The notes: generated by a model from the letters alone, not told the origin. 64,000 bases of DNA from Paracoccus beibuensis (GCF_026162625.1 NZ_JAOTBD010000004.1:124001-188000); one strand, 5' to 3'; positions 1 to 10,497 are shown, numbered from the stretch's first letter. Program-made: numbers and translations.

Positions 1-453
1 CTGATCCGCCGCAGGCTCTTGAACATCCGCATGCGTCTCTATGCCAGCCCGGACTACCTGTCGTCGCGGGGCGTTCCCACGACTCTGGCGGAACTCGGCA
101 AGCACCGGCTGATCTGCCAGAAGCCGGACCTGCCGCAGGTCGCCGCAGGCGCGCGCCTCGTGCAGGAGCTGATGTCGCAGAACGTCGGATCGACCCTGAC
201 CGTCAACAACTATTTCGGCGTCCTTCAGGCGGTGCTGGCCAACCTCGGGATCGGCGTGCTGCCCGACTATCTGACCGCCGACCACCCGAACCTGGTCCGC
301 GTCTTTCCCGACGTCGAATCGGGCGAGGTGCCGGTCTTCCTCGCCTATCCCGAGGAACTGCGCCAGACCCGCCGCGTGGCGGTCTTCCGCGACTTCGTTC
401 TCGAGGAAATTCAAGCCTATCGCCGCTTTCAGAGCGAAGCCGGAGCGGCTTGA
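1..453 (+). CDS. LysR-family transcriptional regulator, C-terminal part (5' end outside window)
   Basis: The reading frame is open from the first base, so the gene starts upstream of the window and only about 150 C-terminal residues are visible. They match the second half of a LysR effector-binding domain: a segment with SPDYL followed by a short helix, then the typical 'VLQAVLANLGIGVLPDYL' stretch that lines the effector pocket, and a closing 'VFRDFVLEEI' helix. The DNA-binding helix-turn-helix lies outside the window. Target genes and effector cannot be inferred. The stop is followed by a 280-base gap holding a probable small RNA. Confidence 0.8.
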   Translation: MIRRRLLNIRMRLYASPDYLSSRGVPTTLAELGKHRLICQKPDLPQVAAGARLVQELMSQNVGSTLTVNNYFGVLQAVLANLGIGVLPDYLTADHPNLVRVFPDVESGEVPVFLAYPEELRQTRRVAVFRDFVLEEIQAYRRFQSEAGAA

Positions 454-533
454 AACCGTACGCACTTCAAACCCGCCGCGCAGCCATAACGTGATTGCAT
501 GGCGGCTATGACATCCAGATGGGTGCAATTGTC

Positions 534-562
534 TTGAAGAGTTCACACTCTGCACATAGATC
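534..562 (+). promoter_or_regulatory. candidate sigma-70-type promoter for the purL-upstream small RNA
   Basis: TTGAAG (534-539) and TAGATC (557-562) are separated by 17 bases. The -35 matches four of six consensus positions and the -10 matches four of six. Transcription would start near 568-570, just ahead of a stem-loop and about 80 bases before a strong terminator. This is pattern reading only; no expression evidence is available. Confidence 0.35.
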
Positions 563-567
563 GGGCT

Positions 568-651
568 TCGAAGGCGATGGTCAGCTTAATCGCTCATCAC
601 CTTCTACCTCCCTGTTGGACTTAGGCCGGGCTTCGTGCCCGGCTTTTTTTT
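568..651 (+). ncRNA. candidate small RNA upstream of purL
   Basis: Between the LysR gene and purL there is no convincing protein gene, but there is RNA-like structure. GAAGG/CCTTC with GATG/CATC forms an imperfect stem (570-604). It is followed by an unpaired C-rich stretch containing ACCTCCC (606-612), then a perfect GC-rich hairpin with a run of eight T (624-651). A promoter-like pair ends just before position 563. The predicted transcript is about 83 nt. The exposed CCTCCC could pair with ribosome binding sites, as in the CCUCCUCCC-motif (CcsR) RNAs of Rhodobacter, but no homology is claimed. Alternatively it is only the purL leader or a LysR 3' terminator. Confidence 0.4.
624..651 (+). 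terminator. intrinsic terminator upstream of purL
   Basis: GCCGGGC, loop TTCG T, GCCCGGC, then eight T: a textbook rho-independent terminator on the plus strand. It would end the candidate small RNA and any readthrough from the LysR gene, leaving purL with its own promoter downstream of 651 or as an attenuated transcript. Confidence 0.9.
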
Positions 652-736
652 GTCTCGCGCCCCGCGTCTGCGGCCTTTCCATGCACGGCGGCAACGCCTA
701 AAAGGCGCGTGATTTCATGCGCAGGAAGGCTCGATC

Positions 737-2913
<2,177 letters not shown>

Positions 2914-2917
<4 letters not shown>

Positions 2918-4056
2918 CCCTGCGAGCCCCGGCAGGCTTCGCCGCACTGATCACGGCTGCGGGTCGCGGAACGCGCGCCGGCGGTGGTCGCCCCAAGCAA
3001 TGGAGAGAGGTTGCCGGCCGTCCCGTGCTCGACCACGCCATCGAGGCGTTCCGGGGCTTCGACCGGATCGTTCTGATAGTCCACCCCGACGATATGGCCG
3101 AGGCCCTGACCCGCTATGCCGGCACGCTGACCATCGTCAGCGGCGCCGACACACGCTCGGCCAGCGTCCGGGCGGGACTGGCGGCGCTCGAGGGCCAGGC
3201 AAGCCACGTTCTGATCCATGACGGCGCGCGGCCCCTTGTCTCGGCCGATGTCATCCGCGGCGTCATTGACTCGCTGCAATCTGGCGCCGAGGCTGCGGCA
3301 CCTGCCCTGCCCGTGTCCGACGCACTCTGGCGCGGGCAGCAGGGGCAGGTGGCCGGGACGACGCCGCGCGACGGGCTCTATCGGGCGCAGACGCCGCAGG
3401 GCTTTGTCCTGCAGCGCATCATCGCGGCGCATGATGCGGGCGCCGATGCCGCAGACGACGTGGAACTGGCCCGGCAGGCGGGAATGGCGGTTGTCATCAC
3501 GCCGGGGTCGGAAGACAATCTGAAGATCACCTATCCCGCCGACTTCGCGCGGGCCGAACGCATTCTGGGAGGTGCCATGGATATTCGCCTTGGCAATGGC
3601 TATGACGTGCACGCCTTCGGGCCAGGGGATCACGTGACGCTCTGCGGGGTGCGCGTGGCCCATGACGCGGGGCTGGTCGGGCATTCCGACGCCGATGTCG
3701 GCATGCACGCCCTGACGGACGCCATCTATGGGGCGCTGGCGCAGGGCGACATAGGGCGCCACTTCCCGCCTTCGGACCTGCAGTGGAAGGGCGCCGACAG
3801 CGCGATCTTCCTGTCCCATGCGGCCCAGCTTGCCCGTACGATGGGGTTTCGCTTCGGCAACGCCGACGTCACCCTGATCTGCGAGGCTCCCAAGATCGGA
3901 CCGCACGCCGCAGCCATGCAGGACCGCATTTGCGACATCATGAAGCTGGAAGCCGGCCGCGTCAGCGTCAAGGCCACCACGTCAGAGCAACTTGGCTTCA
4001 CCGGCCGGCGCGAGGGCATCGCCGCCATTGCCACCGCGACACTCATCAAGGACTAG
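2914..4056 (+). CDS. ispDF: bifunctional IspD/IspF (MEP isoprenoid pathway)
   Basis: This is a 380-aa fusion of two enzymes of the MEP pathway. Residues 1 to about 220 are IspD (2-C-methyl-D-erythritol 4-phosphate cytidylyltransferase), with the nucleotide-binding [18 protein letters not shown] start and HDGARP. Residues from about 222 are IspF (MECDP synthase), with metal ligands in [15 protein letters not shown] and DIGRHFPP, and the terminal [16 protein letters not shown] signature. The ATG overlaps the purL stop by ATGA. The IspE step between these two activities is absent from the window, as usual for IspDF fusions in alphaproteobacteria. A possible internal start lies at 3577 (see findings). 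Confidence 0.96.
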
Positions 4057-4059
4057 GAC

Positions 4060-4554
4060 ATGGAACGCCTGCTCTGCATCTGGTTCGGCGCCGGGCTGCT
4101 GCGCCCCGGCCCAGGCACCTGGGGATCGATCGTCGCCGTTGGCCTTGGCCTGCTGCTGCACCGCATCGGGCATTTCCCGCTGCTGGCGCTGGCGACCGGG
4201 CTGGTCATCCCACTGGGGTTCTGGGCCGTCCGCCGCCACACGGCAGGCATGACCGATCCCGACCGCCCTGAGATCGTCATCGACGAGATCGGCGGCCAGT
4301 GGGTGGCGCTGCTGTTCCCGTCCTTCGGGTTCTGGATGATGGGCCTGCCCGCCGACAGCTTCCCCTATCCGGGCTGGGTGGCGGCCTTCCTGTTCTTCCG
4401 CCTGTTCGACATCTGGAAGCCCGGCATCGTCGGCCGGGTCGACCGGCGGCACGACGTGCGCGGCGTCATGGTCGACGACCTCTGGGCCGGCATCTTCGCG
4501 GGTCTGGCGACGATGGTGGCGGCCGCGGCCTTTCACATCCCGATGATGCTATGA
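4060..4554 (+). CDS. pgpA: phosphatidylglycerophosphatase A
   Basis: A 164-aa inner-membrane protein of the PgpA family, which removes phosphate from phosphatidylglycerophosphate to give phosphatidylglycerol. The N-terminal FGAGLLRPGPGTWGS and the acidic motif VIDEIGGQW (metal/phosphate site) are characteristic, and several hydrophobic helices are visible. It begins three bases after ispDF and its stop overlaps the start of pncC (ATGA), so it is translated within the purL operon. Confidence 0.95.
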   Translation: MERLLCIWFGAGLLRPGPGTWGSIVAVGLGLLLHRIGHFPLLALATGLVIPLGFWAVRRHTAGMTDPDRPEIVIDEIGGQWVALLFPSFGFWMMGLPADSFPYPGWVAAFLFFRLFDIWKPGIVGRVDRRHDVRGVMVDDLWAGIFAGLATMVAAAAFHIPMML

Positions 4555-5021
4555 GCGTCGCCGCCGAGGTTCTGGAGGCCGCCCGCGCCCGCCGCGTGCT
4601 GATCGCGACTGCCGAAAGCTGCACCGGAGGGCTGATCGCCGGCGCCCTGACCGAGGTTCCGGGGTCGTCCGACGCCGTCGACCGCGGCTTCGTCACCTAC
4701 TCCAACGTCGCCAAGATGCAGATGCTGGGCGTGCAGCGCGACACGCTGGCGGATCATGGCGCCGTCAGCGAGGAAGTGGCGGGAGAAATGGCGGCGGGTG
4801 CGCTCCGCAACTCCGATGCCGGTATCGTCATATCGGTCACCGGCATCGCAGGCCCCGGCGGGTCAGAGCATAAGCCCGAAGGCCGTGTCTGCTTCGGCGT
4901 TGCGCAGCACTTCGGCGTCACCACCTCGACAGTCGAGTTCGGCGCCATCGGCCGCCAGCGCGTCCGCGCGGCCACGGTCGAGCATGCGCTGAACCTGCTT
5001 CTGGACGCGCTGCGGACCTAG
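4551..5021 (+). CDS. pncC: CinA-family C-terminal protein (nicotinamide-nucleotide amidohydrolase PncC type)
   Basis: 156 aa, consisting only of the CinA C-terminal domain without the N-terminal MoeA-like domain. The ATAESCTGG segment near residue 20 contains the catalytic serine/threonine cluster of NMN deamidases, and TGIAGPGG near residue 95 is the family signature. It likely converts NMN to NaMN in NAD salvage. The start is the ATG that overlaps the pgpA stop. It is the last gene of the purL operon; its TAG stop shares the palindrome CTAG with the convergent ltaE gene. Confidence 0.9.
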   Translation: MSVAAEVLEAARARRVLIATAESCTGGLIAGALTEVPGSSDAVDRGFVTYSNVAKMQMLGVQRDTLADHGAVSEEVAGEMAAGALRNSDAGIVISVTGIAGPGGSEHKPEGRVCFGVAQHFGVTTSTVEFGAIGRQRVRAATVEHALNLLLDALRT

Positions 5022-6058
5022 CCGCGCAGGATTGCCGCCAGCGCCTCGACGTGATCGTCCGGCGTGTCCCAGGCACAGACCAGCCGTAACGGCACGGGGT
5101 TCATCCCCTCGGCCGACTTGTCAGGCCAGAGGTAATAGACAGCGCCGGCCGCCCTGGCGCGTGCATGCGTTTCCGCCGGAATCGCCGCAAAGACGGCGTT
5201 CGACTGCACGGGCTGCAGCAGGTGTCCACCCCCGGCCTCGACCGCTTCGGCAAGGGCTCGGGCCTTGGCATTGGCGGCATCCGCCAGCTTCAGCCACAGC
5301 CCATCGGTCGCCAGCGCCAGCATCTGCGCCGCCAGGAAGCGGCTTTTGGAAAAGACATGCCCCGACTGCTTGCGGCGATAGTCGAAGGCCTCGGCGCGCC
5401 CGGCGTCGAAGAAGACGACAGCCTCGGCGGCCATGGCGCCGTTCTTGGTTCCCCCCAGGCACAGCGCGTCCACCCCGGCCCGCCAGGTCAGATCGGCCGC
5501 ACTGCAACCAAGCGACGCCACCGCGTTCGAGAACCGGGCGCCGTCCATGTGCAGCGGCAGCCCCGCCTCTTTCGCGACGGCGGCCAGGTCGGCAACCTCG
5601 GCCGGGGTATGGACGGTGCCCCATTCCGTTGCATTGGTGATCGACACCATCGCGTTCCGTCCTCCGTTCAGGCCCCCGCCTGCGCCGACACGGATCGCTT
5701 CGGCCAGAACCTCGGGCAACAGCTTGCCACCCGTGCCGGGCAGCGTCACCAGCTTCGCCCCGTGCGAAAAGAACTCGGGCGCGGCGCATTCGCTGGTCTC
5801 GATATGCGCGTCATCATGGCAATAGATGCGGCCGAAGGGCGGCGACAGCTGCGCGCAGACCAGCGCATTGGCGGCCGTTCCCGTCGCCACGAAGCGCACC
5901 ACCGCCTCCGGCGCGTCCACAAGATCGCGGATAGCGGCCTCGGCCTCGGCCGTGACGGGATCCGCGCCGTACCCCATCATTGCACCCGAGTTCGCCCGCT
6001 CAAGCGCGGCCATCACGGCAGGATGGGCGGCATAGGCGTTGTCGGATGCAAAGTTCAT
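5018..6058 (-). CDS. ltaE: low-specificity L-threonine aldolase family protein
   Basis: 346 aa, PLP-dependent fold-type I enzyme of the beta-eliminating lyase family, which cleaves L-threonine or allo-threonine to glycine and acetaldehyde. The protein opens with NFASDNAYAAHPAV, has HMDGARF (PLP-contacting Asp) in the middle, and carries the Schiff-base lysine in LCLGGTKNGAM. I chose the ATG at 6058, not the longer upstream frame, because family members start with this segment and because it forms an ATGA overlap with the stop of the upstream YcgN-family gene. It ends tail-to-tail with pncC. Confidence 0.9.
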   Translation of the reverse strand: MNFASDNAYAAHPAVMAALERANSGAMMGYGADPVTAEAEAAIRDLVDAPEAVVRFVATGTAANALVCAQLSPPFGRIYCHDDAHIETSECAAPEFFSHGAKLVTLPGTGGKLLPEVLAEAIRVGAGGGLNGGRNAMVSITNATEWGTVHTPAEVADLAAVAKEAGLPLHMDGARFSNAVASLGCSAADLTWRAGVDALCLGGTKNGAMAAEAVVFFDAGRAEAFDYRRKQSGHVFSKSRFLAAQMLALATDGLWLKLADAANAKARALAEAVEAGGGHLLQPVQSNAVFAAIPAETHARARAAGAVYYLWPDKSAEGMNPVPLRLVCAWDTPDDHVEALAAILRG

Positions 6059-6495
6059 GACAGGTCCTCGATGATATGGTCTTCCCAATCGTCTTCAGTG
6101 ACGGTCAATTCGCTGACGGTCCAGCCGCGCACGCTGACGCCCGCCTTGTGTACGCTGTCCCGGTCGCCCGAAATCAGGTAGTGCCAGTCATAGAGCGGCT
6201 TGCCCTCGTGGCGCAGGCGATAGGCGCAGGTCGCGGGCAGCCACCACGCGATCTCGCGGATCTTCGCGGGCGTCAGCACAACGCAGTCCGGAACATAGTC
6301 GTGGCGGTTGGCATAGCTGCTGCACCGGCACGCCTCGCCGTCCAGCAGCTTGCAGGCGACGCGGGTGAAGGCCAACTCGTTCGTGTCCTCGAACTCGATC
6401 TTGTTCAGGCAGCACTTGCCGCACCCGTCGCAGAGCGCCTCCCATTCCTCGCCGGTCAGCTTGGGAAGCGGCAGCTCCCAGAAACGGTCACGCAT
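6055..6495 (-). CDS. YcgN/UPF0260 family cysteine-cluster protein
   Basis: 146 aa. The N-terminal CDGCGKCCLNK and later conserved cysteines (CKLLDGEACRC, CVVL) are the CxxCxxCC-type cluster of the UPF0260/YcgN family, which suggests metal or Fe-S binding, although no activity is established for the family. The aromatic RFWE start and WWLPATCAYR are also characteristic. The start codon overlaps the last base of ribF and the stop overlaps ltaE, so it lies inside a ribF-ycgN-ltaE operon. Confidence 0.88.
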   Translation of the reverse strand: MRDRFWELPLPKLTGEEWEALCDGCGKCCLNKIEFEDTNELAFTRVACKLLDGEACRCSSYANRHDYVPDCVVLTPAKIREIAWWLPATCAYRLRHEGKPLYDWHYLISGDRDSVHKAGVSVRGWTVSELTVTEDDWEDHIIEDLS

Positions 6496-7424
6496 CAGCG
6501 GCCCGCCAGCAGGCGCCGGGCGTCCTGCGCATCATGGGCGATCTGGGCGATCAGCGTCTCGACATCGACGAACTTCGCCTCGTCGCGCACGAAATCGACC
6601 AGCGCCACCGAGAGGTGCTGCCCGTAAAGGTCGCCCGAAAAATCGAAGAGGTGCACCTCGAGATTGGGTTCGTTCTTGCCGAACATCGGCCGCACGCCAA
6701 GTGAAGCGACCCCCTGGCACGACAGCCGGTCCGGCCCCGTCAGGACATCGACCAGCACCGCATAAACGCCAAGCCGCGGCAGGTGCAGCCCGTCCATGCG
6801 CATGTTCGCCGTCGGCCAGCCGAAGTCCCGGCCGCGTTTGTCGCCATGCACGACCTCGCCTTCGATCCGGTGCCAGTGGCCCAGCATGCGCCCCGCGTCA
6901 TGCGTCCGCCCCTCGGTCAGGGCCTGACGGATCGCGGTCGAGCTGTATTCCGCCCCTTCGGCGCCGACCAGCGGAACGATGGTGACGCCGAAGCCCAGTT
7001 GCCGGCCCAGGTCGCACAGGGTCCCGGCCGTTCCGGCGCGGTTCTTGCCAAAGCAGAAATCGGCCCCCACAGTGACATGAGCGACGCCCAGCCCCTCGAC
7101 CAGAACCTCGCGGGCAAAGGCTTCGGGCGACAGTCCCGCCAGAACGGGCCCGAAGGGCAGTTCGTAAAGCTGCGTGACGCCAAGCCGCGCCAAGCGGTTC
7201 GCCCGCGCCTCGGCGTTCATCAGCCGGAATGAAGGCCCGTCTCCCGCAAAATATTCCCGCGGATGCGGCTCGAAGGTCACAATTCCCAGTGGTGCAGCGG
7301 CGGCAGCGCGGGCGACGTCAATGACGGCTCGATGCCCCTTGTGGACGCCGTCGAAGTTGCCCATGGCAACCGTCGCGCCGCATGCCTCTGCCGGAAGTCC
7401 GGTCCAATCGCGATGGATCTGCAA
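6495..7424 (-). CDS. ribF: bifunctional riboflavin kinase / FAD synthetase
   Basis: RibF (309 aa) phosphorylates riboflavin to FMN and adenylates FMN to FAD. The N-terminal half has the nucleotidyltransferase motif GNFDGVHKGHRAV and the GADFCFGKNR segment. The C-terminal half has the riboflavin kinase features GDKRGRDFGWPTANM (residues about 200) and HLFDFSGDLYG. Length is normal for the family. No FMN riboswitch is visible upstream. It is 34 bases downstream of the MaoC gene and overlaps the next gene by one base. Confidence 0.96.
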   Translation of the reverse strand: MQIHRDWTGLPAEACGATVAMGNFDGVHKGHRAVIDVARAAAAAPLGIVTFEPHPREYFAGDGPSFRLMNAEARANRLARLGVTQLYELPFGPVLAGLSPEAFAREVLVEGLGVAHVTVGADFCFGKNRAGTAGTLCDLGRQLGFGVTIVPLVGAEGAEYSSTAIRQALTEGRTHDAGRMLGHWHRIEGEVVHGDKRGRDFGWPTANMRMDGLHLPRLGVYAVLVDVLTGPDRLSCQGVASLGVRPMFGKNEPNLEVHLFDFSGDLYGQHLSVALVDFVRDEAKFVDVETLIAQIAHDAQDARRLLAGR

Positions 7425-7458
7425 TGCGCCCCCACTGGAACGCTGGATGCGCGTCCCT

Positions 7459-7902
7459 TCAGTCGAACTTGCGGCTTGGGGCCAGCACGACCGCCTCGCC
7501 TTTCAGCACGACCGTATCGCCCACGAGGCACCGGGTTGCAAGCGTGACACGCCGTTTCGCGTGGTCGATCGTCTCGACGGTCACTTCGGCGCGCACGAGG
7601 TCGCCAGGACGCACCGGCGCCATGAACTTGAGCGTCTGCCCCAGATAGACCGTCCCATGCCCCGGAAGCTGTTCCCCTATCACCGCCGACACCAGGCCCG
7701 CGGTCAGCATGCCGTGGGCGATCCGCCCCTCGAAGATCGTGTCCCGCGCATAGTCCTCGTCCAGGTGCACCGGGTTGCGGTCGGTGGACACCTCGGCAAA
7801 CATCTCGATGTCGCGGTCGGTTATGTGCTTTTGCAGGTACCGCGTCATCCCGATCTCGAGATCCTCGATGACGATCGTGCCGCGGGGAAGGTTGTCCAGC
7901 AT
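7459..7902 (-). CDS. MaoC-family (R)-specific enoyl-CoA hydratase-like protein
   Basis: 147 aa, single hot-dog domain. The hydratase-2 motif is visible as VSTDRNPVHLDEDYA (Asp and His as catalytic pair) followed by FEGRIAHGMLTAGLVSAVIG, the classical MaoC/PhaJ signature. It probably hydrates short-chain enoyl-CoA in fatty-acid or polyhydroxyalkanoate metabolism. I chose the ATG at 7902, which has GGAG six bases upstream; a GTG at 7914 would add four residues. It likely begins the transcript that includes ribF. Confidence 0.85.
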   Translation of the reverse strand: MLDNLPRGTIVIEDLEIGMTRYLQKHITDRDIEMFAEVSTDRNPVHLDEDYARDTIFEGRIAHGMLTAGLVSAVIGEQLPGHGTVYLGQTLKFMAPVRPGDLVRAEVTVETIDHAKRRVTLATRCLVGDTVVLKGEAVVLAPSRKFD

Positions 7903-8028
7903 CCTGCGCTCCACTTGCGTTATCCGTTCCCTGTTCGCATTTTGCTTAGCAGCGTGAATACTTCAGCGCAACAAAATTTCCAGAAGAACCAGATAAAGGC
8001 AGCAAAGTGTCCGTCATCGCAAGATTGG

Positions 8029-8057
8029 AGGCGCCCGCTCCCGAGGGGCAGGCGCCT
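8029..8057 (-). terminator. hairpin downstream of the HAD phosphatase gene
   Basis: AGGCGCC and GGCGCCT arms (8029-8035 and 8051-8057) enclose a GC-rich loop that can pair further. It sits 9 bases beyond the stop of the minus-strand HAD gene. No clear T-run follows on the minus strand, so it may be a weak or rho-assisted terminator. Confidence 0.4.
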
Positions 8058-8065
8058 TGATTGTT

Positions 8066-8935
8066 TCAGCGAAGCCTGCCGATCGCGTAGGTGGGGGATC
8101 GCTGCTGCACCGACAGCCAGTCGCGCAGCAATGTGGCATCGGGGTTCTCGACATCGCTGCCGAAGGCATCTGCGGCCAGCCCGCCGGTGACGAAGATCGA
8201 GTCGATACCCTGCGCCTCGGCACCCTTGATGTCGGTCGCGATCCCGTCGCCGACCGCCAGGATGCGCGCGTCCGCGCCAAGCCCCATCAGCTTGCGCGCC
8301 CGATCATAGATAGGTGCATGCGGCTTGCCGAAATAGAGGGCCTTGCCGCCCATGCTCTCGTAGTACTCGGCCAGGGCGCCTGCGCAATAGATGCGCGTCT
8401 CGCCCAGGTCCACAACGATGTCGGGATTGGCGCACAGCATCGGCAGACCCCGGTCGCGCGCCGACAGGAACCGCTCGCGATAATCCTCGGGCGTCTCGTG
8501 CAGCTCGTCGAAGGGGCCCGAGGCGACGATGCCCTCGGCCTCCTCCAACTTAACGCGACTGACCGGGGCAGCGTCGCGGTGATCGTCCGGGATGTCGGTA
8601 AAGAAGCCGAGGTCCTTTTCGGTCCCGATGTGCCACAGCTTGCGGCCAACGGCGCCGTCGAACATGGCGTCCTGCGCCGCATCGCCCGAACTGACCACAA
8701 GATCCCAACAGTCGCGCGGCACGTCCATGCGGTCCAGCTGGCGGATCACGTACTGGTTCGGCCGCGGCGCGTTGGTCATCAGGCAGACCTTGCCGCCCTG
8801 CGCCCGGAACGCCTGCAACGCCGCGACGGCGGCGGCGAAGGGGTGCTTGCCATTGTGCAGGCAACCCCAAAGATCGCAGAACAGCGCGTCATAGCTGGCC
8901 GAGATCTCGGCCAGCGAAGTGATGATGCGAGTCAT
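8066..8935 (-). CDS. TIGR01459-family HAD-IIA hydrolase (predicted sugar/nucleotide phosphatase)
   Basis: 289 aa HAD-superfamily class IIA protein. The nucleophile motif is FCDLWGCLHNG near residue 20, motif II is CLMTNAPRP with the Ser/Thr-type residue, and the C-terminal motif ILAVGDGIATDIKGA supplies the Mg-binding aspartates. The whole resembles the NagD-like TIGR01459 group found in Rhizobiales and Rhodobacterales, substrate unknown. Its ATG overlaps the stop of the pyrophosphatase gene, so the two are co-translated; a phosphatase paired with pyrophosphatase may be metabolically meaningful but no role is established. Confidence 0.82.
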   Translation of the reverse strand: MTRIITSLAEISASYDALFCDLWGCLHNGKHPFAAAVAALQAFRAQGGKVCLMTNAPRPNQYVIRQLDRMDVPRDCWDLVVSSGDAAQDAMFDGAVGRKLWHIGTEKDLGFFTDIPDDHRDAAPVSRVKLEEAEGIVASGPFDELHETPEDYRERFLSARDRGLPMLCANPDIVVDLGETRIYCAGALAEYYESMGGKALYFGKPHAPIYDRARKLMGLGADARILAVGDGIATDIKGAEAQGIDSIFVTGGLAADAFGSDVENPDATLLRDWLSVQQRSPTYAIGRLR

Positions 8936-9852
8936 CAGACGGCCAGGACCGGGATGATCTGCTTCTTGCGGCTCATGACGCCCGGCAGGACCACCGTGTC
9001 GCCGGTGACGGTGACACCAAAGCTGCGCTCGGCGACCGACTTGACGAAGTCGTTGGGGACCAGCAGCGTCGCTTCCTCGCGGAGGATGTCGACAACGAAC
9101 AGCAGGACGTGGTCTGCAGCGTCCTCGGCTGCAACGCCGGGCATGGCGGCCATCAGCGCGGCCTTGCGGTCCAGCAGGACCTGCGGCGCCGTGGTTTCCA
9201 GGACCGAGACGCGCAGCTGCTTGCCGCCCAGCTCGTATTCCTTGCTGTCCATGCGCAGCAGCGCGGCGTCACTGAAGGCGCTGACGTCGGACTTGGCGGC
9301 GAACATCTCGGACGCGAAGTCGGCGACGTTGACGCCAAGGTCAACGGCCAGCTTCTCGGCCACGGCGCGGTCATGCGGCGTGGTGGTCGGGCTGCGGAAT
9401 TCCAGCGTGTCGGACAGGATGCAGGTCAGCATCGCGCCCTTGATGCCCTCGGGCGCGCGGGCCATGTCATCGCCGATCAGGTCGTGCATGATGGTCGCGG
9501 TGCAGGCCAGGGGACGGATCGTGATGTTGATCGGTGCACGTGTCTTGATGCCGCCGGCCAGCAGGTGGTGGTCGATGATCTCGATGACCTCGGCCTCGTT
9601 CATCGAAGCCGGCAGTTCGGCCGGGTTGTTGGTGTCCACGATCACACAGCGGTCGCCGGCGGCGACATCGGCGATGATCTGCGGTTTCGCCAGGCTCCAG
9701 CGGTCGAGCATCCAGGCGGCCTCGGTGTTGGGCTCGCCCTGCAGGACCGCCTCGGCCGGGGTCTTGCGGCATTCGGTCAGGTACCAGGCCCAGATGATGG
9801 GCGAGCCGGTCGAATCCGTGTCCGGAGAGGTGTGGCCGAAGACCTTGATCAT
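8935..9852 (-). CDS. ppaC: manganese-dependent inorganic pyrophosphatase (family II)
   Basis: 305 aa, family II PPase of the DHH superfamily, hydrolysing PPi to phosphate in the cytoplasm. Metal-binding motifs are seen in order: FGHTSPDTDS at the N terminus, VDTNNP near residue 73, IIDHH near residue 92, and CTATIMHDL near residue 115. The C-terminal DHHA2 domain follows, and SRKKQIIP near the end is the substrate-binding RKK/SRKKQ signature. Length is standard. It is the first gene of a two-gene operon with the HAD phosphatase. Confidence 0.96.
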   Translation of the reverse strand: MIKVFGHTSPDTDSTGSPIIWAWYLTECRKTPAEAVLQGEPNTEAAWMLDRWSLAKPQIIADVAAGDRCVIVDTNNPAELPASMNEAEVIEIIDHHLLAGGIKTRAPINITIRPLACTATIMHDLIGDDMARAPEGIKGAMLTCILSDTLEFRSPTTTPHDRAVAEKLAVDLGVNVADFASEMFAAKSDVSAFSDAALLRMDSKEYELGGKQLRVSVLETTAPQVLLDRKAALMAAMPGVAAEDAADHVLLFVVDILREEATLLVPNDFVKSVAERSFGVTVTGDTVVLPGVMSRKKQIIPVLAV

Positions 9853-9944
9853 GATGTGCCTCAGATACTGTGCTTTGATGCTGGCCGCCTTATACCAGCC
9901 CGACCATCGTTGTCCACGACCGGAACAACGCCCCTGTAACGCAA

Positions 9945-9967
9945 AGAGGCGCCACGGGGACGCCTCT
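9945..9967 (-). terminator. probable terminator downstream of carD
   Basis: Minus strand reads AGAGGCG, a nine-base loop, CGCCTCT, then TTGCGTT. It lies 21 bases beyond the carD stop and before the ppaC promoter region, consistent with ending the carD transcript. Confidence 0.55.
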
Positions 9968-9987
9968 GAGGATCATTCTTGGGTGGA

Positions 9988-10497
9988 TCAGGCCGCGCGC
10001 GTCATCAGGACTTCCTCGACGCGCTTCTGGGCGCCCCCTTCGTCCAGCCCGCCGACAGCCGCGACCTCGCGCGTCAGGCGGTCCAGAGCGGCCTCATAGA
10101 GCTGACGCTCGGAATAGGACTGCTCGCGCTGGTCGTCGCTGCGGTGCAGGTCGCGCACAACCTCGGCGATCGACATCAGGTCGCCCGAGTGGATCTTCTG
10201 TTCATACTCTTGCGCACGGCGCGACCACATGGCCCGCTTGACGCGGGCCTTGCCCTTCAGCGTCTCCAGCGCACGGTCGATCAGGTCGGGGGTCGACAGG
10301 CTGCGCATTCCGATCTCGCTGGCGCGGGCGGTCGGCACGCGCAGGGTCATCTTGTCCTTGTCGAACGAAATCACGAACATCTCCAGGCGAAGCCCCGCGA
10401 CTTCCTGTTCTTCGATCGACACGATGCGACCGACGCCGTGGGCCGGATAGACGACAAAGTCATCGGGGCGGAATTCGTTCTTCTTGGATTTCGACAT
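9988..10497 (-). CDS. carD: CarD-family transcriptional regulator
   Basis: 169 aa. The N-terminal half is the CarD RNA-polymerase-interacting Tudor-like domain (FVVYPAHGVGRIVSIEEQ, then YxxR-type LRVPTARA), followed by an all-helical DNA-contacting domain (MWSRRAQEYEQKI, conserved tryptophan). CarD binds the RNAP beta subunit and stabilises open complexes; in Rhodobacter it is reported to activate promoters with a poor -10 T. The longer open frame reaching 10737 is not used: the ATG at 10497 has AGAGGAAG just upstream and matches the family start. It lies downstream of fdxA, from which a terminator separates it. Confidence 0.95.
   Translation of the reverse strand: MSKSKKNEFRPDDFVVYPAHGVGRIVSIEEQEVAGLRLEMFVISFDKDKMTLRVPTARASEIGMRSLSTPDLIDRALETLKGKARVKRAMWSRRAQEYEQKIHSGDLMSIAEVVRDLHRSDDQREQSYSERQLYEAALDRLTREVAAVGGLDEGGAQKRVEEVLMTRAA

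Noticed and set aside
495..701. 68-aa plus-strand frame upstream of purL
   Set aside because: It runs through the stem-loop and terminator, lacks a ribosome site and has no family features.
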